Source of the DNA: Siphonodentalium dalli
Taxonomy: Eukaryota; Mollusca; Scaphopoda; Gadilida; Siphonodentaliidae
Length of the DNA stretch: 64,000 nt
Assembly (NCBI GenBank): GCA_032622095.1
Contig: CP136064.1
Location: 174,600,310-174,664,309, forward strand
Direction: 5' to 3'
The stretch's first letter is position 1. Every line of letters begins with the position of its first letter. A program made the position numbers and the translations under genes. The notes under the pieces are model-generated. The model searched no databases and was not told where the DNA came from. It saw only the letters and a program-made list of their open reading frames with translations. Below, in pieces: positions 45,840 to 58,300 of this stretch.

Positions 45840-48230
45840 TGGAAAAATTTTAGGCCACACCAAACTTATTTCGCAGTTTCATTGTTCCAGACCATGTATG
45901 AGCAGGCTGATTTTTATAGACATTATTGGATCTATATCCTTATAATTTTTCGGAGTGAATGGTTTTTGTTCACATCTATATATTAAGTATATATGTAATA
46001 AACGCTAGATAAAAACGCTAACTGGCTGTCAAGCCACATACAGTACAAAAACGCAAGGAAAGCTATAGTGGATGGGTGTCAAGTAGGCCTTCAGTTTCAA
46101 CAATTGGAAAGTTTGTGCCTAACATGTTGAATTTGTTTTGATATGCGAGTATTACTGTGGTCATATATATAATGTGAAATTTGTAGTGATAAATCGAGAT
46201 ATATATAAACACACACATTATATAGCATCGTCGTCGAAATTGCTAGAAGTTTCATAGCAGACGTCTAAATGCAATTTTGGGCGCAATTTGTTACCGGATG
46301 GGAATATATTCGCTGCCACGTGGTCTTGTATTTTATACATATAAAAACGAGCTTCGCTTTGATAATTGAGAATGACACAGCTACGAAAATGCATATATGT
46401 ATACGAGTTCAATTATTCTATATAATTTGTAGCCGCCAGTGCCCGCCACAGGTACGATTTTAGTCGAGCGACTGAATATGATTGGCTACCTCCAATAAAT
46501 AGTACGACTCGATCGTAGAAAATCAAAATTATTCGATTCTTTGCGAGGCCGATCGTGCGTCAAAATGTCCTGCGATTTTCCACCGCACAAGCTACGATTT
46601 TACCTATATATATAGCCTACAATATAGGCTTAACCGGTGCCCGATATTTGTCGTACAATATATATCGCATCGTACGCGTGTGCGGCGCGCTAAGGCATGT
46701 TTAGGTTTTCCGTATCAATAATAATATTATATGTAGGCTGGTCTATTGCCAATTGTGTAATTTCCAATTTAACACAGTCAGGCAACTATTTTCGGTACGG
46801 TAGCGTATGTACAGGTACATACTTCAATTTATCTCCAAGTTTTACAATATACGTTTAAACACGTACACATATTCGCCGTATTAATGACCATATATTATTT
46901 TAAACATATAATAGGATGACCATACTTACCATTACTACTGTAGAAAACATTAACACAACTGTTTATTTGAACGTTGATTTACCGTTATCTCATTTTACTG
47001 GAAAAAGCGGTAATAATCGGTAACCATCGTAACGGCAGGTTTTTTTTCTCGATGTCGATTATAAACAGGCAAACGAAAATATAGTCGAAGTGCCGTTTCA
47101 GTTAATCTGTTTATCACTAGAAATGTGTTGGTTTTATGCCAAAATATCGAACATAGACCTATATAATCCGGCTTTTGGTGACAATTTGGTCATAGTTTTT
47201 GACTTGTGAACATTTCATGGGGCAGGTGGTCGTTGAATTCATCGATTACAACTGATTTACTTACACGAAAATCCACAGGAATACGAATATAATCCACATA
47301 AGTGACTAATAATAATAACTATTACCCACGAATATCATACTCTCGTCGAATCTTGACATACCGGAAAGCTTGAAAGACCAAGCATCCGGTTAACCGGTTA
47401 ATCAATTTGAATTTCAAAACTAATAAAATAATTTCCATATCCCTTCAAATATTGTTTACTTAAGAAAAGGCATCTTTATTTTTGGTACAAAAATATCAAT
47501 GGTATAATTTTTATAAGAACACTTCTATGATGAAAATGTCAACAAAACCGGACGAACAGACCCTTATTATTGTTATTTATCAAACAAACAACATTTGGCG
47601 CTAATGTGCTATCTATAAATGCCAACAAATTGACCCAGTTGATATTTCCATATCTGCACGGCATATATTGATTTTCACGAGTAATCAATTTGTGTGGCCT
47701 TTATTTTAGAAGCGTGACGTCATCATTATCGTCTGTATTTGAAAATAGTGATATGTTTTCGACTCCGAGATTAAACTAACAAATCTGTAATTCTGACAAC
47801 GTTTATATCACAATCTATGTTTGAACATAAAGAATACTATCTCCGCTACAGGTAAGACTCATGTATTTGTAGAAAATTTCAGATAGAATGGTATTTTGAA
47901 GGGGTTATATCGGTGGTCACTGGTGTTGACCTGCTTAAAAAAATTTGCAATCTTGGTTTTCAGCTGTTTTATTAGACTATAAGGAGTAATACAATCGTAA
48001 ATGTCCAAATATTAAAATATGTATTAATCCGAATAGTCTAATTTGTTGGACTATCCAGGCATGACTGACTCACTGCCATGAGGCAAGTGACTGTAATAGT
48101 GTAAGTTGTAACTGTCAGCCCGAAATTGGTGAAATTCAATATATTTATAAATTTTAATGATTAGAAAAATAACGGGAATACGGAACCCTATTAGTATTAG
48201 TAGTATATGGCAAATATCAACGAAAATATG
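45840..48230. other. Stretch without a supported gene, locally CpG-rich
   Basis: 46400-46720 has more CpG (GTACGCGTGTGCGGCGCGC and similar) than the surroundings and could be regulatory or an old element. No exon could be supported. Confidence 0.35.
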
Positions 48231-48235
48231 GAAAC

Positions 48236-48329
48236 CTGTACACATTGTCATTGATGATTGAACCCTCGAACATATCAAACTTCGAAGGTGTAGCTTCTTC
48301 TTCTTCATCATGCGACATGCCCATGCCGT
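48236..48329 (-). CDS. Candidate exon with acidic EEEEATPSKFDMFEG motif (inverted copy)
   Basis: On the minus strand a pyrimidine-rich tract and GGCTCAG acceptor precede a reading GMGMSHDEEEEATPSKFDMF followed by EGSIINDN. It could end at ACAG before GTTTCC, a weak donor. The same coding motif recurs on the plus strand at 48640-48700, in frame. I do not recognise the protein. Exon status is inferred from the splice signal and the frame-preserving divergence between copies. Confidence 0.35.
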
Positions 48330-48410
48330 CTGAGCCATAGATATGATAGGAGAAAGGGGAGATTGGGGCTGATAGCTCAGTTGATTTGGTTTGTGGGCTA
48401 ACCTAGCTCA

Positions 48411-48600
48411 GCCTCAGGGAAGTCGGTAGCCGAGAGGTAGCGTACTGGTCTCTCGTGCTAGCGGACCGGGGATCGCAACCTGGTCAGGGTATTCTGACAA
48501 AAATCAGAACTCGGATACCAAGTTTGTCAGGCTGAAAAGTCTCATTCGAGATCACTGAATAAAGATCCGAATGCAATAATGACGACTTCCCCCATTACAA
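48411..48600 (+). repeat. tRNA-derived SINE
   Basis: GGTAGCCGAGAGGTAGCG fits a Pol III box A and GGGGATCGCAACC fits box B, at tRNA-like spacing. The acceptor stem does not close and a non-tRNA tail follows (TCAGGCTGAAAAGTCTCATT). GGGAAGTCG and CGACTTCCC near the borders are inverted. Hence a SINE rather than a functional tRNA. Confidence 0.7.
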
Positions 48601-48613
48601 CATTTGTCCAAGT

Positions 48614-48820
48614 ATGTTGTCAGTAAATGACAGCGAGCTGTCGCATGAAGAAGAAGAAGCTACACCTTCGAAGTTTGAGTTTGATATGTTCGAGGGTTCG
48701 GAATCGAATCCCATATCGTATCGGTCGGACTTTTTGTTGCCATCTGCATTTCCGGAACCATCGATGCCACATTCAGTGCTTCCAGAAGCAAAGCAATCTC
48801 AAACAAATTTGAAAAATGCA
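48614..48820 (+). CDS. Candidate exon with acidic EEEEATPSKFEFDMFEG motif
   Basis: The open frame from ATG 48614 reads MLSVNDSELSHEEEEATPSK, then FEFDMFEGSESNPISYRSDF and onward to about residue 68, before running into a repeat at about 48826. It is homologous to 48236-48329 (-), with an extra in-frame GAGTTT (Glu-Phe). Family unknown. It could also be a gene fragment duplicated by a mobile element, since a SINE lies between the copies. Confidence 0.35.
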
Positions 48821-48825
48821 TACTC

Positions 48826-49434
48826 AGGCTCCAAATTAAAGTGCAGACCCAAATAATAGTGCAAGGGGGGGGGGGGGGGATTTTCAATGAAAATTAATAA
48901 ACGTGCAGACCCAAATAAAAGGGCATTGGGGAATTTCCAGCAAAAGATTACAAAATTAACATGAAATGAAAAACCAATAGCCATTTATTGTCTACCGGTA
49001 CATCTAGTAGTGAAACTTTGAAAGATCTTGTTCTGAGATTTATCTGAATAAAGTTTCCATAAACCTTGAGAGTCTTGGTTATTTAGTTGATGGGTTAGGT
49101 CACATTCCAATGACACAATATAATATTAAGTATCTCCTCTCCCTGCTACAGTCCAAATACATCTTGCTTGCCTGCTATTACCATTATGGGAATTCCCCTC
49201 AGCAAGTGACATATCTATAACTGTCGAAGGGTTTCCCAAAATTTTAAGTGAAGCAATGTTTTGAAGTGGTAAAACTTTTGTTTGTTGATGAATTTGACGA
49301 TTCACTTTTGGTACAGTATATTTTACTGAGAAATAAATGAATGCGCAGACCCAAATAAGTAACGTGCAGGGAGGAATTTTCCACCTGAATTATTAAACGT
49401 GCATGCACGCTTATTTGGAGCCCGAGAGTAGGCC
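48826..49434. mobile_element. Inverted-repeat element with CAGACCCAAATA motifs
   Basis: ACTCAGGCTCCAAATTAAAG on the left and TTATTTGGAGCCCGAGAGT on the right are inverted. The interior repeats GTGCAGACCCAAATA at 48840, 48903 and 49335. A run of 14 G lies near 48866. The class is not determined. Confidence 0.5.
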
Positions 49435-49439
49435 TACTG

Positions 49440-51000
49440 GGAAAATTTCTTACCTCCGCTTCTCTCATAATGTCATAGCCAGGGATGACATTGCACTATA
49501 CATTGTACAACAAATATGCGCATGTTAAAGATCCCTACCGTGGCAAAGAATTAAGTCACAGGGTTCAGCAAAAATTCTAAACAAATTGGCTAAACTGCTT
49601 ATAATGCCCTATAAGGGAGCTAGCGGTACCACGTAACAAGACAAACAGATTGTCTATTTTGACCGACGAGCATGCACAACCATAACTTACATATGGACAA
49701 CCCGCGACACGTACATCTATAAACCAATAAATTCATGTTTCATGTGAGTGCTTACATATAAGAATAGAATAAATCCAATAAAAATGTCTAACATAAATTT
49801 GGGGCTCCTCCCCTCCCCAACCCCACCCCCATCCATGATCTGATGGTGCCACTTTGGCAACTTTGAACATCATAATTATATTCCTCATATTATGGAGATG
49901 CCCATCTATATACCTTACCTTATGATACCTTATACTGTTAGTGGACGCTGGCTTGTGCCACTATGTCCACGTCTTCTGTGTCTGGTTCTCCGAATTCACC
50001 AAATTCAGGCCCAATATGTTTCAGTCTAGCCAACGCCCTACTCGTCTTTTTCATAAAAAAAATACCACCCCCCCCTCCATCGTGACCCTCTATATCTGTC
50101 ATCCTGACTACAGCAGAATACTTTGACAACATTAATTTACTTTAAACCACACCATTAGATTTTGTGGTGAATGTCGGTTTCGGATTATAGCTATCATATC
50201 TGCACCTATAGAGACCAACAGTGTCAAGGATCAATGACCAAATACAGTGTACCGTGATAACATGATCTTGGGTCATGATTATCATGGACAAAGCGAGCTG
50301 ACTGCTGTAATTATAGCGATGTACATGTACATGAACTGTCACGTGGTCAGATGACCAGGAGAACACAATCATTCATTCTCTCTGCCATAGATCACTGTCG
50401 GATGCGAAGACATTGTAGACATCGCTGTCCCACCATTAACACACCATGGGTATTTTATTTGTAAATTTTATTTTCAACTTTGCTAAAAATAAATATGAAT
50501 TCCCCAAGACTGCTTCTCCTTGTTTGTAATGGACTATAAAATAATAAAACTAAGTAGATATTATTAGAATATACCGGTAGTGTAATGTATTGTTTTATTG
50601 GACAAAACATAAAAAAATAATCAATACCATACATTATCATGTACATGTTGATGAAATTATACCATGAACCAGTCAGAAAGTTAATTAAATTAACTTCCTC
50701 AATAGGACTTTATATCACTACCAATTGAGGTACATGTAATAGTAGTGATATAAAGAGCTATATTATTAACTTCATCACAGGCGCATGATAAAATGTCTTC
50801 TATATGCTAAATCAACTCATGTCCATAAGGGATTTAATATGGATTATGGCTTTACTGCTGTTGATGTTGACAATAGAGATCGATATTTGTCATGAATAAG
50901 CTATTGGAGACCCTTCAGAATGTGCAAGAAAAGAACTGCACATCTACTGCATACATACTCCAAACTTAGGAATGTTATATTCTTGAAACAAGATTACTAA
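49440..51000. other. Stretch without a supported gene
   Basis: A small hairpin CTTTATATCACTAC...GTAGTGATATAAAG lies at about 50709-50755. Overlapping ORFs near 49941 and 50142 on both strands have no family or splice support. Confidence 0.35.
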
Positions 51001-51002
51001 AT

Positions 51003-51290
51003 AATCATTGGGAAAGGTCAAAGCATTTAAAAATATTCTGAAAAACATTCAGACTACCGTAAATGTTTTAGCTTACTACACACGATTAGAGATGTTTGTT
51101 GACAAATCACTGTAACAGTTTTGTTTACATAACAGTGGTTTCGACATGTAAAATGTCATGATATTATTGGAGAACTATCAATAATGAATATATTAAGAAG
51201 AAAAAAATTCTGTTTTTCCATGGTCTTCTTTGTTGTGCAGATGATGTTACAGACTTTAATATGTTTTGCACATTTAAAGGGATGGGTGGG
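51003..51290. mobile_element. Reverse-oriented copy of the 28653-type element
   Basis: GGTCAAAGCATTTAAAAATA, CACTGTAACAGTTTTGTTTA and TTATTGGAGAACTATCAATA match, inverted, the interior of 8795-10219, and in the same sense that of 28653-29254. It serves as the uninterrupted reference for the 9005-9906 insertion. Confidence 0.55.
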
Positions 51291-52216
51291 AACTAGGAAC
51301 TAATAAAATAGGAACTAATAAAAACAGCAAGTCCAAGGCAGCTTTGATCTTGCACGGAAACCATCTGACTCAACCATCTCATTCTGTAGGTATATCTTGA
51401 TTTCAAATCATGTAGTTTCTGACTACTCAAATACATGCATATGTCACAAGTTAAACTGCTTGCGAATGATATGCAGCCTGCAAAAAACATTATGTTCACT
51501 TTTGAATAGATTGATTTAAAAGTACCGATTGTGGCTGCTGATCTGAAATGTCTCCTAGAAACATAAAATAAAATTCGCACGCGCATATATGCCTTTAAAC
51601 AAATTTGGCCTGAGAAACGGGAAATTGACATTGTGTGGCCTATGTAAATTATTAGCCCAATCATACAATGATTTTCAATGAATATTTTATAGTGTGACTT
51701 ATGGTTCCTACAGTTATAAATGCATGACCCAAAGCTATGTATCAGGTTCAAAATACTAGGAGTGCATGAATAAATAAATTTAGATCAAACAAATTGATGG
51801 TACCGGTACATGTATTGTGCAATAGTGGTAGGTTAAATTTGACAGATGGTAACTACTCATTGACCGGGCGCTTATGCACATTTACAGATATTACTTACAT
51901 GTATAAACTAAGATTTTTGTGAAATTTTGTACACACACAGAACAATTGAAGCAATGCTCAGGCCCATTTTATACTTCGCGCCAAACACGGTTCATGCTAT
52001 CTTTGCTTGGCGCGTCTCTGTCATGTGTTAAATTTGTTTGATATATACGTTGAGCCAGCTGGCACATGCCGTAATTGTATATTTCGAACGATTTTAGCAT
52101 TTCTGATACAAAATGCTGTCTGCTATAAGCATTTCCCTTGGGAAGTTCATGAATCCATCCCGGATCGAGGTTGTTGAAACCAAAAAATCAGGTTGAAGAG
52201 ATATTTGAAATTAGTG

Positions 52217-52301
52217 ATGTCACAACTATACATGTGTCACTTTCGAACTGCAAAACAACCTGCGGGTTGTGATAAGAAAATTAGTTACAACAGCGAGACA
52301 G
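52217..52301 (+). CDS. MRPL18: MRPL18 candidate exon 1 (presequence)
   Basis: ATG at 52217 opens MSQLYMCHFRTAKQPAGCDK and ends at GAGACAG before GTGTGA, leaving one base that fits exon 2 (GC-AGA). The donor CAG/GTGGGT further on would force a stop in exon 2, so this one was preferred. The segment is basic but not strongly presequence-like. An alternative first exon upstream is possible. Confidence 0.4.
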
Positions 52302-55300
52302 GTGTGAATTTATGGACTTTGTCAACCCAGTCAACATACAAGATTCAGGTGGGTTACCAAAAACATCACTGCTTTTTAGGCATAATCATTGATTACTTTA
52401 TATGGAGCCTCATATATGCAGAATCCAAAGTCTATTTACCTGATCTTATTCCTTCCATTGACTCATAGGCAGAAGATATAGTACAAAACAAGATGAGAGC
52501 GGTGTAACAGAGGTGCAGGAAACCTACCCAAATATAGATTATGTTGTTAATCCACAATTCGTTAACAGAAATCCAAGGTTAGTATCTATTATTATTTATG
52601 CAGAAAACTTGTTAGATTTGTGGTTTCTCCTGAAGCTTCATAGAACAGTGCTTTCAAACATTCAAGTCTTGCAAAGTCCAGTATAAAGAAGGGTATCAAT
52701 TTACATCAATGATTTGTTTTCTATCTCACCCCCGAACAAAGTTGTGGGTGTGCTAACTTGAATTAGGTTAACTTTTTTTTTGCCATTATGGCAAGCCTGG
52801 AAATAAACGTCCAGTCAGGGTCAATGAATGGCCAAAAAGCCTAAATGACCAGTCCATGTTTGCTTGTTCATGTCATTATGACCGGTGCTTATTTATGTAT
52901 TATGCACAAATCAAAATGACGCAATATTATGACGCAATGGAGAATATTCTTGCTAAATGTAGTTATATTATACAAATATTGTATCCAGATTGATAACACA
53001 CCATCATTCTTATATATTAATTAAATGTAGTGACTCTCGATGGTGAAATCATTTTCGTTAGTTTATCACTGGTAGTTGCGTCCCGAAATGAGAGGTAAAT
53101 ATTTACAATCGACGTAGTTCAGACAATGTTTTCTATGGAGTGTTACGTTTTATTTGCTTGAGATTTTCAGTGATGTTAGTAGAATGCTACATTCCACCAG
53201 TTTATCAGTTTATATGAATGGCACAAAATTATTAATGACCGACAAAATCAATTGGTGCCCATCAATTTGACAGTTTCCAAAATTTTTGGTTATTTCCAGA
53301 CTTGTACCATGGCAACTAGTACACCCCGAATTGAGGGATCATTCAGACTTATTTTTGGCAGTTTACGTAATTTTGTAAAGGTTTTATTCATTCATTCCTC
53401 AATTGTTTTGAAATTTGACACAAAAATGTTTTAATTTGTCAGTTAAAGGCCCACTTCAATTTTCGAACCCCCAGATCACACTATATAAAATATATACCAT
53501 ATTATATACCATGAACCCCCAGATCACACTGTATAAAATATATACCATATTATATACCATGAACCCCCAGATCACACTGTATAAAATATATACCATATTA
53601 TATACCATGAACCCCCAGATCACACTGTATAAAATATATACCATATTATATACCATGAACCCCCAGATCACACTGTATAAAATATATACCATATTATATA
53701 CCATGAACCCCCAGATCACACTGTATAAAATATATACCATATTATATACCATTTGAAAGATGAAGCCCCAAAACATTGTATTATCAACTTATCTGGTATA
53801 ATCAACTCTGGACATGTTGTTTTTGTTGCATTCTGGGAGCAAGACTGGGGAAATGTTTCTATGATTTCAACTCTTTTCTATTACTCTATGGGCACCTTCT
53901 GAGAACCAGACGTTCCAAATGGTGATGAATTATAGTATTTTAATCATATTTTATGTCATAGATTGTTATTAAAGCCGTATATCAAGGCACTATAAAAATA
54001 ATTATCGGTGACTCGAAAATTAAATGGGCCTTTAATAACAATACTGTAAATGTCCTCACATTATTTTACAATAGGCATCTAGAGTTCAATGGATTTGCTT
54101 GGAAGAGACAAGGATGGGAGCTGCAAATGCCAAGAAAAGATTACTATCATCAGTATGTATGGTTATTGTGGAAAACAAGGCAGAAATTTTACCTTACAAG
54201 ACTGGGACATTCATTACTCTGAGAGACATTTAATCTATATGAACTTACCAGGCCAGAAGGTGTCATAATTTCAGACTTGGCCTTTCAAGAGCAATTGCTC
54301 CATCTCCCCTCATTGCTCCTAATATTTAAACGAGGATATTGACTGTGGAGTAATCAATGTACATGTATATAGAGGAATTTTAATTATTACTCAGCACTGT
54401 ACTCAGAGCAAAATAGTTAATTCCTTGAGATATTTCGTCCAAATTGCTTGGAATTTTTCAATCATCTGAGACTGACAATTGCTCGATGACATTTTGAGGG
54501 CCATGTGACATCAGGAGTCTACTAAAGATAGTAGGAAGCTCCAGTCCACCATCCCTGTGTTGATGGTGGGTTTCTTTCTCTTGATTTCTATGGCTCCTTT
54601 AACCTTTTCATGATGGGAGCTGTGCTGGTGCAGCATTAAATATCCTGTGCCAGTGCATTCTCTTATATTTGCGAGTCTCCCATAGTGAGCCTCCCATATA
54701 TAAGAGAATGCACTGGCTTACAAGGTCAAGGTAAATAATGTTAGGCCAATCTATTCTCTTATATATGTGAGGCGCCTTACTTTTGCGAAAATCCTGTGTC
54801 AATGCATTCTCTGATAGTCGTCCATAATATGGACGACTATCAGAGAATACATTGACACAGGATTTTTCGCAAAAGTTCATGAAGCTCCAGTCATGGAAGG
54901 GTTAAGTTTCCTCTCAGTAAAATGGTCCTCTGATGTTATGACTTACACATTACTTGTTGATTTTGTGGTTCTTAACCAGGCATTGTTCGAAAACTGTTAA
55001 AGGGTGTCTCGTTCTTTTATTATAACTGTTTCATCGTTGTAATCCTCCTCAGTCATAACATGTGATGTGGTAAATAACGCCACATTTCTTATTGTCTCTC
55101 ACTTTGTTAAAGAAGCCATATTTAATACTTGAATTTTGGCGATATTTACACCATTTGTTATATTTATTCTGATTGCATTTGATCATATTTGACCCTCCCC
55201 CCCCCCCCCCAATACTAAATACTCATTGTCGAGTATCTCTGTTTTATACGACGTGTGATACACGTGTATAACTGACTATTTTCCTGGTTAAATAAGAGAG

Positions 55301-58300
55301 TCGGCAATTGATCGTGTGTTACACGTCGTATAAAACCACGATACTCGTCGAAATTCGTCCTTACACGTGTCGACGTATTACACGACTGGCCTGGACGCGT
55401 AACTCATCACTTGTTCGTCAATTACGCGTCGCTGATTTATACGACGGGTATGACACGAGTAACGGAACACAATATGGCATAATATTTCACCCCATTTTGA
55501 GCCCCAGGGCGATCGCACATGCGCAGAAGAGTTATGACAACTTGTTTTTGTCGGGCTGTACTGAAATCGATATCACTTGTTGATTGAAAATATAGTATCT
55601 TCATACTAACTCTCCACTAACTCATCCGACTTGTGATTTATTGTGCTTATATAATGTGATTATTCAAGGATACAATCAGAGGATAAACTCAACAACCATT
55701 TTAATACAGAACATTACCTGTCAACACAGGGTGCTCCGATTTTACGGAGGAATATTCAACACAACACCAACAATGGCGTCTGAACAACAAATAGTTGAAT
55801 CGGGACGAATGTTAACGCACACTGTCGCAGATTTGGACGATTCTTTGTAAGTCCCAACACGCCATTATGGCATGTCTCATTGCGTATATATGTGGGGAAA
55901 ATGATGACGTTATTGTTATTAGCATTTGCGCGTATCTTTGCGAATTTAAAAGAAAATTGAAAACATTCAAAAATGAATCAAATTGTCAGAAATGTACTTT
56001 TAGAAGAATATTCCCGAAACAGGCTAAAACGTTATATTTTTCAGATAACAATAATCACAGACATACCTATGTTTAACGTAGACCTATTGAATATATATAG
56101 CGTAATAACGAGAAGAATTAATTTAAATGTCGCGGACATTTCAAGAAAAATATAGAGTTATTTCTCTTCAACTTTCATTAGTTTCAAGTTCAACTTCAAG
56201 TTGATTCATGATTGTTGTCTGTTGAAACTTGAAGGTGATTTATAAGTTCATTCATTCAATATCAATTTAAATCAAAATCAAATTATTGACAAGATGAATA
56301 GTAATACTAGTGTATCTATAGTGTCGGCCTCGGCTTACAAGAGTAATTATATTCTTGAATCTGATATTCAATTTGATTCTGAATTGTGTATTTTTCATGT
56401 TTACAAATTACAATTTACATCCAATCCTAGGTCATAGCCTACTGCCATAGCGCGGGCTACTACAAGCAAGCATTTAGGCTTTAGCGAGTTTTGAGTGGAA
56501 TTTGCTCTAATCCAATCCATGCCAATTCAGGCAATTGTACATGTAATTGAATTTGAATAACATCATGGATTCATGATTGTGATTGTCACATTTACTGATT
56601 TAGGCTATACTTTTATTTTCAATGAAATAAACATTTAATAGGCTTAGACTACTAATAAATTGGTACTGTTACAAATACCGATATTGTGCTAACTGTACTA
56701 GTGTACTAGTAAGTAGTGTTGAGATTGTTGACTTAGTTTAGTTAGTACCGGTACTAGTATAGTGACCATAAACTATTTTTTCTTCTTCAGGTTGTCTGTT
56801 GATGAAGTCGAAGAGCATGGGACTGCGGTGGAGCCCGGACGCGCGAACTGGGTGGAGAGATATATCACGGATCTCGTTGACATCATCTCCGGCTCGGAAA
56901 ACCTGAAACGTAAACTAATATACACGAACACAAAAAAACAGCAGAACTCGGCTGCCTATGAACAGGTCAGGGAGCAGCTACTACGTCGTCACCCAGAGTT
57001 CGGTCTAAACGTCACTCAAATACGTAACAAATTCAAAAGCCTTATCTCGATGTGCAAGAGCACTGCTTTGCGGATAAAAACGTCATCTGGCATCGCCAGG
57101 TTTCAAGAAGAAAAGGGGTACGGACCATGGTTTCAAACACTATTTCAGCTTGTAAAAGCTAGAGAATCGTGTCAGCCGGACCTGGCTGTAGAGCCGTCTG
57201 CTAGGCCTACTGCGGCAGCGAGTACTGCGGTAGTGAGTACTGCGGTAGCGAGTACTGCGACAGCGAGTACTGCGGCAGCAAGTGGTGAGGAGCCGGGCAG
57301 TGTACCTTTATTCACTCCCGTCAGGAAGGCGCAAAAGCGAAAAATTCCGGATATGATTGCGGAGTGTATTGACGTCGTCAAGAAGGCAGTTGAGGCAGAC
57401 ACAACGAAGGACATCCTCTCGTACATGAAGGAGGAAGCCGAGCGATCAAGGGCACATGAACTGAAGGTTTTGGAGTTGCTGCAGAGACATGAGTATGGTT
57501 CCACTAGGACAGGGCCAGGCACTGCAGCTAATGCGAATGTTGAACGAAATTTGTTTGACCAATTTGATCAATTCAATAATAATACCAGTAACAATACTTA
57601 TTACCAAATGTAAAATAATATTGTTGTTTCATTTTGACCTTGGGATCATAGGATGGTTGGTAAATAATGATATGTGAGCAATTTTTGCAATACTCTGCGA
57701 TGCAGTTTTATGATATTGTAACCAAGTACTGCTGCCTATTTATGCTTCCAAATATTTTGTCGGACTTGTATACTGCACAATTTAGTATATATGTCTTTCT
57801 CATATTGACATACATGTATATACTCATATATACTCATTGGTGCATTTTTGATCATTTGGCATTTGAACTTTTGAAGGCAAAATCACACTCCACACAATGC
57901 ATTTAAGAACCGTGAATGAAATACAATAGAAGGCCTAACATTAATATGTACCATATAACAACGTGTTAATGATTCCGATGCGAAACTGTCAAACCGCAAT
58001 CCATAGTCTGTTTATGCCAGTTAAGAAAACCACAACCGCATCCCAGAGTATTGCATTAATTGCCCACCATAATGATTGACACTAGACTCATCTTTGAAAT
58101 GGAAATGGTATATCCAACCAATGTGTTGTGTTAGTTTTTATGTTTACCCATACCATAGTATGGTAAACATAATGTCGACGTCCGGATTGACCACTTGTCG
58201 TTCGTTCGTCTGTCCGTCTGTCCGTAGACACTTTATGCATGGTCCGATAACTCAAATATTTTCTATCTGATCATAACTAAATTTTGTATATGAGTTTCTC

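Noticed and set aside
48421-48500. Possible tRNA gene
   Set aside because: Boxes A and B fit, but the acceptor stem does not close and a SINE-type tail follows.
51293-51751. 152-codon minus-strand ORF
   Set aside because: No family resemblance, no splice context, Cys/Ser/Ile-rich composition like translated AT-rich noncoding DNA. Kept as a possible but unsupported gene.
53415-53776. Long ORFs on both strands with a 16-residue repeat
   Set aside because: They are translations of the 48-bp tandem array inside a MITE; the unit length divisible by three keeps all frames open.
57172-57522. 116-codon minus-strand ORF
   Set aside because: Antisense shadow of the Myb-like protein's Ser-Thr-Ala-rich region.
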